Assembly (NCBI GenBank): GCA_013215465.1
Contig: JABSOW010000002.1
Span: forward strand, 62,001 to 126,000
Length of the DNA: 64,000 nt
DNA from: Colwellia sp.
GTDB taxonomy: Bacteria; Pseudomonadota; Gammaproteobacteria; Enterobacterales; Alteromonadaceae
Direction: 5' to 3'
Made by a program: the position numbers and the translations under genes. Within the stretch, counting starts at the first letter, position 1; each line of letters opens with the position of its first letter. The notes beneath the pieces were generated by a model. That model was not told the DNA's origin. It made no database searches and saw only the letters and a program-made list of their open reading frames with translations. Positions 44,873-53,877 of the stretch are shown here, piece after piece.

Positions 44873-46558
44873 ATGAAACAGTCAAAATTTAAAATAGCGC
44901 TATCTACTTTGTTGTTAACTCTTAGTGGTTGCCAAACCACCCCGGATCAGCCTGTAGATATGAAAGCAGGTTTAGCGCAAGCTATTAGCGAAACTAAGCT
45001 GTTAAATAGCCCGAAACCTTTAACACAGGTACCAAATTCAGTACAACAAGAGCTAATGCAACAAAGTATGATGCAAGCGAAACTAGGCTTGTTGGCAGAA
45101 AAAAGGCTGGAAGTTTCAGCCACCTCAGTAGCCGCGAAAGATTTTTTCACCGCCATAGTAGAAGGCTCATCTTATAGTGTTGCTCTTCACCCAGAGGTTA
45201 GTGGCAGTATTTCCTTGAGTTTAACTGATGTAACCCTCACCGAAGTGTTAGCTGTGGTCGAAGATATTTATGGTTTTGATATCCGTCGTAGTGGTAATAT
45301 TATCCAAGTTTATCCAGCCGGTATTCGCACTGAAACTATTGCACTAAATTATTTGTTTTTAAAAAGATTTGGCACCTCTAGCACTCGCATTAACTCAGGT
45401 GGCGTGTCAGAAAACGATCAAAATAATAATAGCAACAGTGGTAGTAATAATGGTCGTAGTAATAGCCAAAGCAGCCAAAGCAGCCAAAGTAGTCAAAATA
45501 ATCAAGGTGGCCAAAACAGTAACAGCGGTATTAATATTTATACCGAAAGTGAATCTGATTTTTGGACTGAACTAAAAGAAACACTAACCGCCTTTGTGGG
45601 CACTGAAGATGGACGTTCAGTGATTATTTCACCGCACGCAGGTTTAGTAACGGTACGTGGTTTACCAGCAGAACTTTCAGCAGTTAAAAAGTTTATTAGT
45701 GCTACCGAAACGCATTTGCACCGCCAAGTTATTATTGAAGCTAAAATAATGGAAGTAACCTTAAATGATGAATATCAACAAGGTATTCATTGGAATGAAG
45801 TATTGGGCAGTTTAGGTAGTACGGATTTTACTTTTAGTACTAATGGCAATATTGCGGGTAATACGCTATCGGCCAATATTGGTGGCGCTACATCAATAAG
45901 CTTTTCTGGTCCTGATTTTAGTGGCGTGATTGATTTACTGCAAACCCAAGGTAATGTACAAGTATTATCAAGCCCAAGAATTACCGTCACTAATAACCAA
46001 AAAGCAGTCATTAAAGTAGGTGAAGATGAGTACTTTGTTACCGATGTTTCTACTACTACTACTACGGGCACTTCAACGACTACTACACCAGAAGTTGAAC
46101 TAACGCCTTTCTTCTCTGGTATTGCTTTAGATGTAACGCCGCAAATAGACAAAGATGGCAGTGTTATTTTACACGTACACCCTTCTGTAACACTCACAGC
46201 GGAGCAAAATAAAGTTATTAAAATTGGTGATCAGGAGTTGATTTTACCACTTGCACGAAGTCGAGTGCGTGAGTCTGATACTATTATTCGTGCTAAATCA
46301 GGTGAAATAGTTGTTATTGGAGGGTTAATAGAAACGTATCAAGTAGATCAAGAATCTAAAACACCATTACTAGGTGATATTCCTTTACTTGGCGGTTTAT
46401 TTAAAAGTGTGAGTAAGGTTACGCAAAAACGTGAATTAGTTATTTTACTTAAGCCTGTTGTTATTGGCCAAGATACGTGGAAAACACAGCTACAAGATGC
46501 CCGTGCTTTATTGCAAAAATGGTTCCCAGAAGAAGATGAACCGGTAAATGCTCAATAA
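44873..46558 (+). CDS. mshL: MSHA pilus secretin MshL
   Basis: Outer membrane secretin, 561 residues, a lipoprotein by its signal LLTLSGCQ (Cys20). N-domains (about 75-160 with DFFTAIVEGSSYSVALHPEVSG and LTEVLAVVEDIYGFDIRR), then a low-complexity Asn/Ser/Gln/Gly linker (about 185-225) inside the N-terminal region, and the secretin domain (about 280-540) with VQVLSSPRITVTNNQKAVIKVG and IVVIGGLIE. A short Thr-run (TTTTTGTSTTTTPE) lies in a loop. The VPSG-like lip motif is not obvious. Confidence 0.94.
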   Translation: MKQSKFKIALSTLLLTLSGCQTTPDQPVDMKAGLAQAISETKLLNSPKPLTQVPNSVQQELMQQSMMQAKLGLLAEKRLEVSATSVAAKDFFTAIVEGSSYSVALHPEVSGSISLSLTDVTLTEVLAVVEDIYGFDIRRSGNIIQVYPAGIRTETIALNYLFLKRFGTSSTRINSGGVSENDQNNNSNSGSNNGRSNSQSSQSSQSSQNNQGGQNSNSGINIYTESESDFWTELKETLTAFVGTEDGRSVIISPHAGLVTVRGLPAELSAVKKFISATETHLHRQVIIEAKIMEVTLNDEYQQGIHWNEVLGSLGSTDFTFSTNGNIAGNTLSANIGGATSISFSGPDFSGVIDLLQTQGNVQVLSSPRITVTNNQKAVIKVGEDEYFVTDVSTTTTTGTSTTTTPEVELTPFFSGIALDVTPQIDKDGSVILHVHPSVTLTAEQNKVIKIGDQELILPLARSRVRESDTIIRAKSGEIVVIGGLIETYQVDQESKTPLLGDIPLLGGLFKSVSKVTQKRELVILLKPVVIGQDTWKTQLQDARALLQKWFPEEDEPVNAQ

Positions 46559-46573
46559 CCTAGTTGGTAATTT

Positions 46574-47506
46574 ATGTACTTGTATCACTTTGGCTTAACC
46601 GAGCTACCTTTTACCCTAACGCCAAACACCAGCTTTTTTTTAGCGCTTGAGCCTCACCATGAGGCACTTGCGGTGTTAATGACGGCGTTAAAAACAGGGG
46701 AAGGCTTCATCAAGGTTATTGGTGAAGTAGGTACAGGTAAAACACTATTATGCCGTAAACTACTGAATGAAATACCTGAACACTTTGTTACCGCCTATAT
46801 TCCCAACCCTTATTTAAATCCAGATGAATTACGACGCGCAGTCGCCATTGAATTAGGCGTAAAACACGCCCAACGTATGTCAGCACAGTTGTTAACCCAA
46901 CGTATACAAAATAGATTATTAGAATTACATACTAAAGGTCATTCGGTGGTTTTAATACTTGATGAAGCGCAGGCCTTGCCGGCACAAAGTTTAGAAGCAT
47001 TACGCTTATTTACCAATTTAGAAACGGAAACACGTAAGTTACTGCAAGTGGTATTGTTTGCTCAACCAGAATTAGATCAACGCTTAGCACAAACTGAGTT
47101 TAGGCAACTTCGCCAACGGATCACTTTTTCTTATCAATTACGGGCAATGAAAGCAGAAGAAGTTCAGCAATATATACAGCATAGGCTGCAAGTTGCTGGT
47201 TATAAAGGTGCCGCATTATTTTCAGCTAGTTTATGTAAAAAAATCACCAAGGCAAGCCAAGGCATACCGCGTTTGGTCAACATCTTATGTCATAAAATGT
47301 TGATGTTAAGCTATGGCCAAGGTAACTATCAAATGACTAAAAAACAGTTAACAGCCGCAATAAAAGACACCGAAAGTATTAATCAAAGTACCCATAACCT
47401 TGGCCGCTTTAATAGGGGGAATATCTATTTATTTGGCGCTTTCAGCACCTTGTTATTACTACTGGGATATTTTGTTTATTCTCAATATTTATCAGGAGTA
47501 TCATAG
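46574..47506 (+). CDS. mshM: MSHA biogenesis AAA ATPase MshM (ExeA-like)
   Basis: 310 residues. Walker A GEVGTGKTLLC (about 55-65), Walker B VVLILDEAQALP, sensor region LRLFTNLETETRKLLQVVLFAQPEL. A membrane helix near the C-terminus (about 285-305). ExeA-type ATPases help secretin assembly through peptidoglycan. Stop TAG shares a base with the mshN GTG. Confidence 0.92.
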   Translation: MYLYHFGLTELPFTLTPNTSFFLALEPHHEALAVLMTALKTGEGFIKVIGEVGTGKTLLCRKLLNEIPEHFVTAYIPNPYLNPDELRRAVAIELGVKHAQRMSAQLLTQRIQNRLLELHTKGHSVVLILDEAQALPAQSLEALRLFTNLETETRKLLQVVLFAQPELDQRLAQTEFRQLRQRITFSYQLRAMKAEEVQQYIQHRLQVAGYKGAALFSASLCKKITKASQGIPRLVNILCHKMLMLSYGQGNYQMTKKQLTAAIKDTESINQSTHNLGRFNRGNIYLFGAFSTLLLLLGYFVYSQYLSGVS

Positions 47507-48633
47507 TGAGTGTTATTAATCAGATGCTTAAAGATCTAGAGCAGCGTACACCTGCACAAGGACAGGTTGCTATCCCTGTCGCTATCAGTAATAAACCATC
47601 AACGATCAAAATTGTGTTAATTAGCTTAGCGGTATTAGTTAGTTTAAATTTACTTGGCTTTTATATCTGGAATTTACAGGAACAAATTCAGCAACAAACA
47701 CAGCAAGTAAAGCAACGAGTGTCGAGTAGCGAGTTAACAGTAAAAAAACAAGAGCAGAAACAAGCACAGGTTCAATCAGAAGTGTCGACTAGTGAGTTAA
47801 CAGTAAAAAAACAAGAGCAGAAACAAGCACAGGTTCAACCAGAAGTGTCGACTAGTGAGTTAACAGTAAAAAAACAAGAGCAGAAACAAGCACAGGTTCA
47901 ACCAGAAGTGTTGGCTAGTGAGTTAATAGTAAAAAAACAAGAGCAAAAACAAGCACAAATACAGCAACAAGAGTTGAGTAACGAGGCAAAAGCACCAGTT
48001 AAAGAAGACGTGAAAATAGCAAAAGTAACGGCGAGTAAAATGTCAGTGTCTCGTCGTCAATTGACATCAGCAGAATTAGTAGCACAAAAATTAGTTAGAG
48101 CCGAGAAATCGATAAAAATTAATGAAATAACCAAAGCAGAGCAGTTATTTGAAGAAGTGTTGATTATTGAACCTAACCATAAACAAGCACGTAAAAAACT
48201 TGCCGCGTTATGGTTTGGTCGAAGATCGTACCCACAAGCGACCAATTTACTGTCTCAAGGTATTTCGTTAGACCGAAGCGACGCACAATTACGACTATTA
48301 AAGGCGAAAATTCACCTGCAACAAGGGCAACATCAAGCTGCGTATAACACATTGAAGCCATTAGCTGTGCTCAAACAGCAAGAATATCAGCTTATGTTGG
48401 CTAACGTTGCTCAACAAATTAAGCAATATAAAAGTGCTATTCAAGCGTATAAAATTTTAATCGACATGCAAAGCTATAGTGGCCGTTGGCACTTAGGTTT
48501 AGCGATTGTTTATGACAAAAACAGTCAGTTTTCTTTGGCGAGAACTGAATATGCGCTTGCCTTAACAAAGTCTGATCTATCGATTGCTACAGCAGAATTT
48601 GCTGAGCAACGCATGCAAGCTCTAGGAGAATAA
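47506..48633 (+). CDS. mshN: MSHA biogenesis TPR protein MshN
   Basis: 375 residues. GTG start within TAGTG, with CAGGAG upstream. Starts SVINQMLKDLEQR, a motif of MshN/ExeB-type proteins; membrane helix 32-52; a Gln/Lys/Glu-rich stalk (about 70-155) made of four 21-residue repeats; then TPR repeats (about 190-375). A periplasmic scaffold for the pilus is expected. The stalk length probably varies between strains. Confidence 0.9.
   Translation: MSVINQMLKDLEQRTPAQGQVAIPVAISNKPSTIKIVLISLAVLVSLNLLGFYIWNLQEQIQQQTQQVKQRVSSSELTVKKQEQKQAQVQSEVSTSELTVKKQEQKQAQVQPEVSTSELTVKKQEQKQAQVQPEVLASELIVKKQEQKQAQIQQQELSNEAKAPVKEDVKIAKVTASKMSVSRRQLTSAELVAQKLVRAEKSIKINEITKAEQLFEEVLIIEPNHKQARKKLAALWFGRRSYPQATNLLSQGISLDRSDAQLRLLKAKIHLQQGQHQAAYNTLKPLAVLKQQEYQLMLANVAQQIKQYKSAIQAYKILIDMQSYSGRWHLGLAIVYDKNSQFSLARTEYALALTKSDLSIATAEFAEQRMQALGE
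47719..47970 (+). repeat. four 63-bp tandem repeats in mshN
   Basis: The unit encodes SELTVKKQEQKQAQVQPEV plus two residues. Identical landmarks (GAGTTAACAGT or a one-base variant) recur at 47731, 47794, 47857 and 47920, exactly 63 nt apart. The first three copies are nearly identical and the fourth has diverged. Confidence 0.92.
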
Positions 48634-48642
48634 CTATATATG

Positions 48643-48738
48643 ATGGCAGCTCCCAAATTAAAAATGTACTCAGTTACAATGACTGACTTACTTGCTCGAT
48701 TAGGCTTGCCTGATTTATTTAGATTAGCTGGAGAATAA
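48643..48738 (+). CDS. 31-codon ORF made by duplication of the mshE 5' end
   Basis: ATGGCAGCTCCCAAATTAAA (48643 onwards) repeats the first codons of mshE exactly, including the upstream GGAGAATAAC. It then continues with unrelated codons (MYSVTMTDLLARLGLPDLFRLAGE) to a TAA, whose own flank GGAGAATAAC again serves mshE. It has the same ribosome binding site as mshE, so it is probably translated. It may be a relic or a leader peptide. Confidence 0.5.
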   Translation: MAAPKLKMYSVTMTDLLARLGLPDLFRLAGE

Positions 48739-48743
48739 CGAAC

Positions 48744-50456
48744 ATGGCAGCTCCCAAATTAAAAATGCGCTTGGGTGACCTTTTGGTTCACGAGCACATA
48801 ATTACCAATGAACAATTAATGCAGGCGTTAAATAGCCAAAAAGCGACTGGTCGAAAACTGGGTGATACCCTTATCGAGTTAAGCTATTTATCTGAGCGAC
48901 AATTGTTAGAGTTTTTAGCACAGCAATTAGACCTACCCTTTCTAGATATTAGTCAACGGCGTATTCCTGCTGAAATCGCCAGTTTGTTACCTGAAGTACA
49001 TGCGAGGCGCCTAAGAGCGCTGGTAATAGAAGACCGAGGTGATTCTGTCTTAATAGGGATGAGTGATCCCGCCGATTTAAATGCCATTGATCAGTTAGAG
49101 CAAATGCTCGCACCAAAATGTTTAGCACTAGCCGTGGTGATGGACTCGCAGATGTTTGATGCTTTTGATGGTCTTTACCGTCGTACCGCCGATATTGAGT
49201 CTTTTGCTAGTCAGCTAGAAGAAGAGCATGAGCAGTCATCTAACTTTGAATTATCAACATCATTTATTGACGAAACGGGTGATGCCACCGTAGGTAAATT
49301 ATTGCAATCGGTATTTGAAGACGCGGTGCAAATGCGTGCTTCTGATATTCATATTGAGCCAGATGAAAACCAGTTACGCATTCGTCAACGTATTGATGGC
49401 GTTTTGCAGGAAAACATTCTTAAAGAAAATAAAATTGCTTCTGCTATGGTGCTGCGTTTAAAGCTGATGGCAGGCTTAGATATTTCTGAAAAACGTATTC
49501 CACAAGATGGTCGCTTTAACTTAAAAATTGCCGGGCATGATATTGATGTGCGTATGTCGACTATGCCGATACAACATGGTGAGTCAGTTGTTATGCGCTT
49601 ACTTGATCAATCAGCGGGTTTGTTATCATTGGATCAAACCGGTATGCCTGATGATTTAGTTAAGCGTGTTCGTCATCAAATTACTCGCCCGCATGGTATG
49701 GTGCTAGTTACTGGCCCTACCGGTAGCGGTAAAACCACTACCTTATATGCTGCTTTAAGTGAGTTGAATGACGCCAGTAAAAAAATCATTACCGTTGAAG
49801 ACCCAGTAGAATATCGCTTACCGCGTATCAACCAGGTGCAAGTAAACCCTAAAATAGGTTTAACCTTTTCGACGGTATTACGTACCGCACTACGTCAAGA
49901 TCCCGATATTATGATGGTAGGTGAAATGCGCGATCAAGAAACCGTTGAAATTGGTTTACGAGGTGCATTAACCGGGCATTTAGTGTTATCAACATTACAT
50001 ACCAATGATGCCATTACCAGTGCACTACGTTTACTTGATATGGGTGCGGCGGGTTTCTTGGTGGGTAGCTCATTACGGGCAATTATTGCTCAGCGTTTGG
50101 TGCGTCGTGTTTGTGAACATTGTGTAGAAGAGCATGAAACCGATGCTCAAGAGTTAATGTGGTTAACAAATTTAGCGGGAGAGCAAGCTAAAACGGTAAA
50201 ATTTGTTCAGGGTAAAGGCTGCCAAAGTTGCCAATATACCGGCTATAAAGGTCGAGTAGGTGTCTTTGAATTATTAGAAATGAACGAGCCGATGATGGCG
50301 GCACTTAAGCGAGATGATACCCAAGCATTTACTGAGTTATCAAAAGCTAATCCAACTTTTGTTCCGCTGGCATTGGCTGCTTTTGACTATGCAGCCCAAG
50401 GCGTAACAACCGTAGAAGAAGTGCTACGCTTAGTTGAAACAGTAGACGTGAGCTAG
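48744..50456 (+). CDS. mshE: MSHA pilus extension ATPase MshE
   Basis: PilB/GspE-type ATPase, 570 residues. The N-terminal MshEN domain has the paired motifs RLGDLLVHEHIITNEQLMQAL and KLGDTLIELSYLSERQLLEF (about 8-60), known to bind c-di-GMP. Walker A GPTGSGKTTT (about 325), Walker B-type DPDIMMVGEMRD, HLVLSTLHTND and a zinc-type CxxC...CxxC (CEHC, CQSC). Powers MSHA assembly. GGAG lies before the ATG. Confidence 0.96.
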   Translation: MAAPKLKMRLGDLLVHEHIITNEQLMQALNSQKATGRKLGDTLIELSYLSERQLLEFLAQQLDLPFLDISQRRIPAEIASLLPEVHARRLRALVIEDRGDSVLIGMSDPADLNAIDQLEQMLAPKCLALAVVMDSQMFDAFDGLYRRTADIESFASQLEEEHEQSSNFELSTSFIDETGDATVGKLLQSVFEDAVQMRASDIHIEPDENQLRIRQRIDGVLQENILKENKIASAMVLRLKLMAGLDISEKRIPQDGRFNLKIAGHDIDVRMSTMPIQHGESVVMRLLDQSAGLLSLDQTGMPDDLVKRVRHQITRPHGMVLVTGPTGSGKTTTLYAALSELNDASKKIITVEDPVEYRLPRINQVQVNPKIGLTFSTVLRTALRQDPDIMMVGEMRDQETVEIGLRGALTGHLVLSTLHTNDAITSALRLLDMGAAGFLVGSSLRAIIAQRLVRRVCEHCVEEHETDAQELMWLTNLAGEQAKTVKFVQGKGCQSCQYTGYKGRVGVFELLEMNEPMMAALKRDDTQAFTELSKANPTFVPLALAAFDYAAQGVTTVEEVLRLVETVDVS

Positions 50457-50475
50457 GTACAATAAAGAGTAACTT

Positions 50476-51711
50476 ATGGCATCATTTAAATATACTGGTC
50501 GTAATATTAGCGGCAGCCAAGTCAAAGGTACGATGGAAGCTGGCAATAGCTCCGCGGTGGCTGAGCAGCTACTACGTAAAAGTATCACTCCAATTGCTAT
50601 TTCTGCGGTGACTAACAAGAAAAGTGGCAGTCTTGCCAGTAAAGATGTTAGTGAAATATTTGGTTTTAATCGAGTATCGTTAGATGAGCTGATTATTTTT
50701 TCTCGGCAAATGTACGCCCTAATGCGTTCAGGTGTGCCTATTTTACGGGCAATAAATGGCATGGCCGAAGCAAGTAATTCAGTCGCGCTAAAAAAAGCAT
50801 TACTTGATATTACTAGCCAATTAGAAGGCGGCTATACCCTGTCGTCGGCATTAAATCAGCATCCCGATATTTTTGGTTCTTTATTTGTCTCATTAATTCA
50901 TGTGGGTGAAAATACCGGCCAACTTGAAGAGTCATTTTTAAAACTAACCACGTATTTAGAACGAGAGCAAGCAACAAGGAAGCGTATTAAAACTGCATTA
51001 CGTTACCCAAGCATGGTGTTAATTGCTCTTGGTGCCGCCGTGGTTATTTTGAATATATTTGTTATTCCTACCTTTGCCAATATGTTTGCCAAACTGGGCG
51101 CCGATTTACCCTTAGCGACTAAATTTTTAATCACTAGCTCTAATTTATTTTTAAATTATTGGCCTTATATGTTATTGGCTGCTGTATTCGCTTATTTTGC
51201 TCTTCGCCGCTCACTAAAAACAAAGCAAGGCCGTTACCAATGGGATAAGCGAAAAATAAAGTTACCCATTATTGGTAGTATCATTGAACGCTCTATTTTA
51301 GCTAGGTTCTCTCATAGTTTTGGCATTATATTAAAATCAGGTATACCAATGACGACAGGCTTAAGCCTGGTGGCAGATGCGGTTGATAATAGTTTTATGC
51401 AAGAAAAAATTGTCGCTATGCGTCAAGCGATTGAGAGTGGCGAAAGTTTGCTACGTGCAGCGGTTGCCAGTACTTTATTTACACCTTTGGTACTGCAAAT
51501 GATTGCAGTAGGTGAAGAAACCGGCCGAGTTGATGAGTTACTCAAAGAAGTAGGTGATTACTATGAACGTGAAGTTGATTACGATTTAAGTACACTAACC
51601 GCTCGAATAGAGCCACTACTTTTGGTTGGTGTTGCAGGGATGGTGTTAGTACTGGCGTTAGGTATTTTTACACCAATGTGGGATATGGCATCAGCGATGC
51701 AGGGAAAATAA
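50476..51711 (+). CDS. mshG: MSHA platform protein MshG (PilC/GspF)
   Basis: Inner membrane platform, 411 residues, two GspF domains (about 70-195 and 270-395) with three membrane helices (about 170-190, 215-235, 375-395). FSRQMYALMRSGVPILRAI and FGIILKSGIPMTTGLSLVA are the paired family motifs, with VGEETGRVDELL. Begins 20 nt after mshE. Its 3' end is partly duplicated downstream. Confidence 0.95.
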   Translation: MASFKYTGRNISGSQVKGTMEAGNSSAVAEQLLRKSITPIAISAVTNKKSGSLASKDVSEIFGFNRVSLDELIIFSRQMYALMRSGVPILRAINGMAEASNSVALKKALLDITSQLEGGYTLSSALNQHPDIFGSLFVSLIHVGENTGQLEESFLKLTTYLEREQATRKRIKTALRYPSMVLIALGAAVVILNIFVIPTFANMFAKLGADLPLATKFLITSSNLFLNYWPYMLLAAVFAYFALRRSLKTKQGRYQWDKRKIKLPIIGSIIERSILARFSHSFGIILKSGIPMTTGLSLVADAVDNSFMQEKIVAMRQAIESGESLLRAAVASTLFTPLVLQMIAVGEETGRVDELLKEVGDYYEREVDYDLSTLTARIEPLLLVGVAGMVLVLALGIFTPMWDMASAMQGK

Positions 51712-51754
51712 AAGTTTGAGAGTAAGAAACGTTTCGAGTGGCGAGTATATTCAC

Positions 51755-51798
51755 GTCAATGTTGTGGGATATGGCGTCAGCAATGCAGGGTAAATAAT
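51755..51798 (+). pseudogene. duplicated 3' end of mshG
   Basis: GTGGGATATGGCGTCAGCAA, then TGCAGGGTAAATAA, repeats the last codons of mshG (MWDMASAMQGK stop at 51678-51711) with a few changes. The following bases also resemble those after mshG (GAAGTTTTGAGTGG versus GAAACGTTTCGAGTGG). It is a tandem duplication of about 80 bp lacking a start. Confidence 0.8.
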
Positions 51799-51829
51799 TA
51801 GAGTGACGACTAAAAGAAGTTTTGAGTGG

Positions 51830-51847
51830 GTCGGAATTTATTCCGAC
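51830..51847 (+). repeat. hairpin just before mshF
   Basis: GTCGGAA-TTTA-TTCCGAC, a perfect 7-bp stem ending 13 nt before the mshF ATG. No T-run; it may influence mshF translation or message processing. Confidence 0.5.
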
Positions 51848-51860
51848 AAAGGTGTATATA

Positions 51861-52364
51861 ATGACAACAAATAGTGAGAAAAGGGAGAAGTCACTGGCCG
51901 AGTTTGTGGTTATTATTGCGCTAGTTGGCGTGATGATGGCGGTTTTTATTAACTATTTTGTTAAAAGTGAAGGGCAATTTAGTCATGCTGGTTTTACCAC
52001 GTTAGCGCAAGGTTTTAACACTAAAGTGAGTACCGTGCATGCGCAATGGCTAATGGATAAACAGCCAAATATTGTGCTACTTGCTTCTTTCAATAAAAAA
52101 GTAAAGCAAGCTATACCGGTAAATAGTGTTGGTTGGATAGATGTACAACAAAAAAACTTAGCATGCCAAGCTATTTGGCAGCTAGTAATGGAAACGCCAA
52201 TGAGTTTAATGAAATTTTCTATTAGTGCAATTGAAGTTCATGATAATACGAATGAACAAAATATTCAGACAAAAGGACAGTGTCGCTATACTCTGCTAGA
52301 TGGTAGTTATTTTCATTATAATCGTGTTAACGGCAAAGTCAGTAAAGTAATCAAATCAAATTAA
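51861..52364 (+). CDS. mshF: MSHA biogenesis protein MshF
   Basis: 167 residues from the ATG at 51861 (AAAGGTG upstream). One membrane helix at 13-35 (AEFVVIIALVGVMMAVFINYF), then a periplasmic domain. The composition of the start recalls a pilin, but no Gly-Phe prepilin site is present. Identified by position between mshG and the pilin genes. The family is poorly described. Confidence 0.75.
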   Translation: MTTNSEKREKSLAEFVVIIALVGVMMAVFINYFVKSEGQFSHAGFTTLAQGFNTKVSTVHAQWLMDKQPNIVLLASFNKKVKQAIPVNSVGWIDVQQKNLACQAIWQLVMETPMSLMKFSISAIEVHDNTNEQNIQTKGQCRYTLLDGSYFHYNRVNGKVSKVIKSN

Positions 52365-52467
52365 AAGTTTTACCAAAAAATGTAATTAATGTCGTTAAAT
52401 AAGTGACTTAGTAAATAAATCACTGTTACAATCAAATTAAGTAAAGTAAAGTAAATATGAGGCTGAT

Positions 52468-53097
52468 ATGATTAATCGAACCCAAATGAATCGCTCAACT
52501 ATAAAGCAAACAGCAGGTTTTACTTTAATTGAGTTGGTTATTGTCGTGGTTATATTAGGCTTTTTAGCAGTTACCGCTATTCCTAAGTTTTTAGATCTAA
52601 CCGAACAAGCTAAGCAAGCTAATATTGAAGGTCTGGCGGGTGGTTTTGCAACTGGGGTTTCATTAGCTAGAGCACAATGGGAAGCTGAAGCTCGGCCAAC
52701 GGCAAATAGCGTAAATCGTGTTAACTATGATGGTACCGAACTATTCTTAACAACCCCGGGTGATAATGACACGATTAGACCTGGCTATCCCACCGGCTTT
52801 GACGGTGATAATGCTACTGGTGCTGCTATGGATACCACTGCTTGTATCGAAGTTTGGCAAGGTATATTCGCTCAACCGCCAACCATTAGTGCCACCATTG
52901 CCGACTTAAATGATAATGATCTAAATATTAATTACTTTGTTATTGTTAATAATAACCTGTGTGGTTACTTTTTAAGAGAAACATTAGCACAAGATGGTAA
53001 TGGTAATTTCACCGCGCCGGCAGATGATAGCGTAGGTAAAAACTTTTTCTACGACAACTCAGATAGCTCGGTAGTGGTAACTATTAATAATAATTAA
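52468..53097 (+). CDS. mshB: type IV pilin MshB
   Basis: 209 residues. Prepilin cleavage site AG-FTLIELVIVVVILGFLAV with Glu5 of the mature protein; leader of 17 residues. Named MshB from its order before mshA. The C-terminal domain has two Cys (CIEVWQG, NLCGYF) that may form a disulfide. AGGCTGAT before the ATG is a moderate ribosome binding site. Confidence 0.87.
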   Translation: MINRTQMNRSTIKQTAGFTLIELVIVVVILGFLAVTAIPKFLDLTEQAKQANIEGLAGGFATGVSLARAQWEAEARPTANSVNRVNYDGTELFLTTPGDNDTIRPGYPTGFDGDNATGAAMDTTACIEVWQGIFAQPPTISATIADLNDNDLNINYFVIVNNNLCGYFLRETLAQDGNGNFTAPADDSVGKNFFYDNSDSSVVVTINNN

Positions 53098-53183
53098 TAT
53101 TGCAATAATAGAGAACAATTGTTAATAAATCATTGGGTTATAGAAAAATCAAAATTTAAATTGAATCAACAAGGAAAACAACA

Positions 53184-53696
53184 ATGCGCTTAAGTACATT
53201 TGGAAACACTCAGCAAGTAAACACTCAGTCAGTAAACAAGCAACAAGGTTTTACCTTAATCGAGTTAGTAGTAGTTATTGTCATTTTAGGTATTTTAGCA
53301 GTTACGGCTGCACCTAAGTTTATTGATTTAACCTCTGATGCGAAGGGTTCTGTTGTTCAAGCAGTTAAAGCGTCAATTAATTCAGCGGCTGATATGGCAC
53401 ATGCTAAAGCTTTAGTTGCAGGAAAAGTTAAAGTAGCGGGGACAACCCAAACGGTTACTATTGCCGGCACAGCAATACTTTTAAATTACGGTTGGCCAGT
53501 AAATGCTGATATGGTAAAATTATTAGAGTTGGATAATGAGATAACTAAAGCAGTTGGAACTACGGGTGATAAAATTGCCACGTTTACTCATGCTGATGCT
53601 GTAGTGGACGCTAACTGCCAAGCTTTGTATAATAGTACTTCTGTAACCGACGCAGAAACTAGACCTAGTATTTCTGCTGATGTTACTGATTGTTAA
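53184..53696 (+). CDS. mshA: major MSHA pilin MshA
   Basis: 170 residues. Prepilin site QG-FTLIELVVVIVILGILAV after a 22-residue leader, with Glu5; a C-terminal disulfide loop between CQALYN and the last residue Cys. Strong AAGGAAAAC site before the ATG and a terminator right after the gene, fitting a highly made final product. The hemagglutinin pilus mediates surface attachment. Confidence 0.9.
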   Translation: MRLSTFGNTQQVNTQSVNKQQGFTLIELVVVIVILGILAVTAAPKFIDLTSDAKGSVVQAVKASINSAADMAHAKALVAGKVKVAGTTQTVTIAGTAILLNYGWPVNADMVKLLELDNEITKAVGTTGDKIATFTHADAVVDANCQALYNSTSVTDAETRPSISADVTDC

Positions 53697-53725
53697 TTGA
53701 GTCAGTAAGAATCAAATTTTTATTG

Positions 53726-53749
53726 AAACCGAGTTTGTCTCGGTTTTTT
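53726..53749 (+). terminator. rho-independent terminator after mshA
   Basis: ACCGAG-TTTGT-CTCGGT followed by TTTTT. Confidence 0.88.
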
Positions 53750-53778
53750 ATGTTATCAGTTTATCCAAAATAAAATAA

Positions 53779-53858
53779 TTTGTCATTCCCGAAGTTTTTG
53801 TCGAGAATCCATATTTATGTAAATGGATCCTCGACAAGACACCTCGAGGATGACGAAA
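53779..53858. repeat. 80-bp hairpin repeat (TTTGTCATTCC type)
   Basis: Imperfect inverted repeat: TTTGTCATTCCCGAAG and TTGTCGAGAATCCAT against ATGGATCCTCGACAA and CCTCGAGGATGACGAAA. Such GTCATTCC...GGATGAC hairpins are scattered in many proteobacterial intergenic regions. It lies between the mshA terminator and repeat R2. Confidence 0.65.
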
Positions 53859-53877
53859 TTAGGCTAGGTAAATAGTT

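Noticed and set aside
45787-46197. 136-codon open frame antisense to mshL
   Set aside because: Val/Ser/Thr-rich shadow of the secretin Thr-rich loop.
47719-47970. Regular repeats as a CRISPR array
   Set aside because: The units are contiguous, in frame and without variable spacers; they encode a protein stalk.
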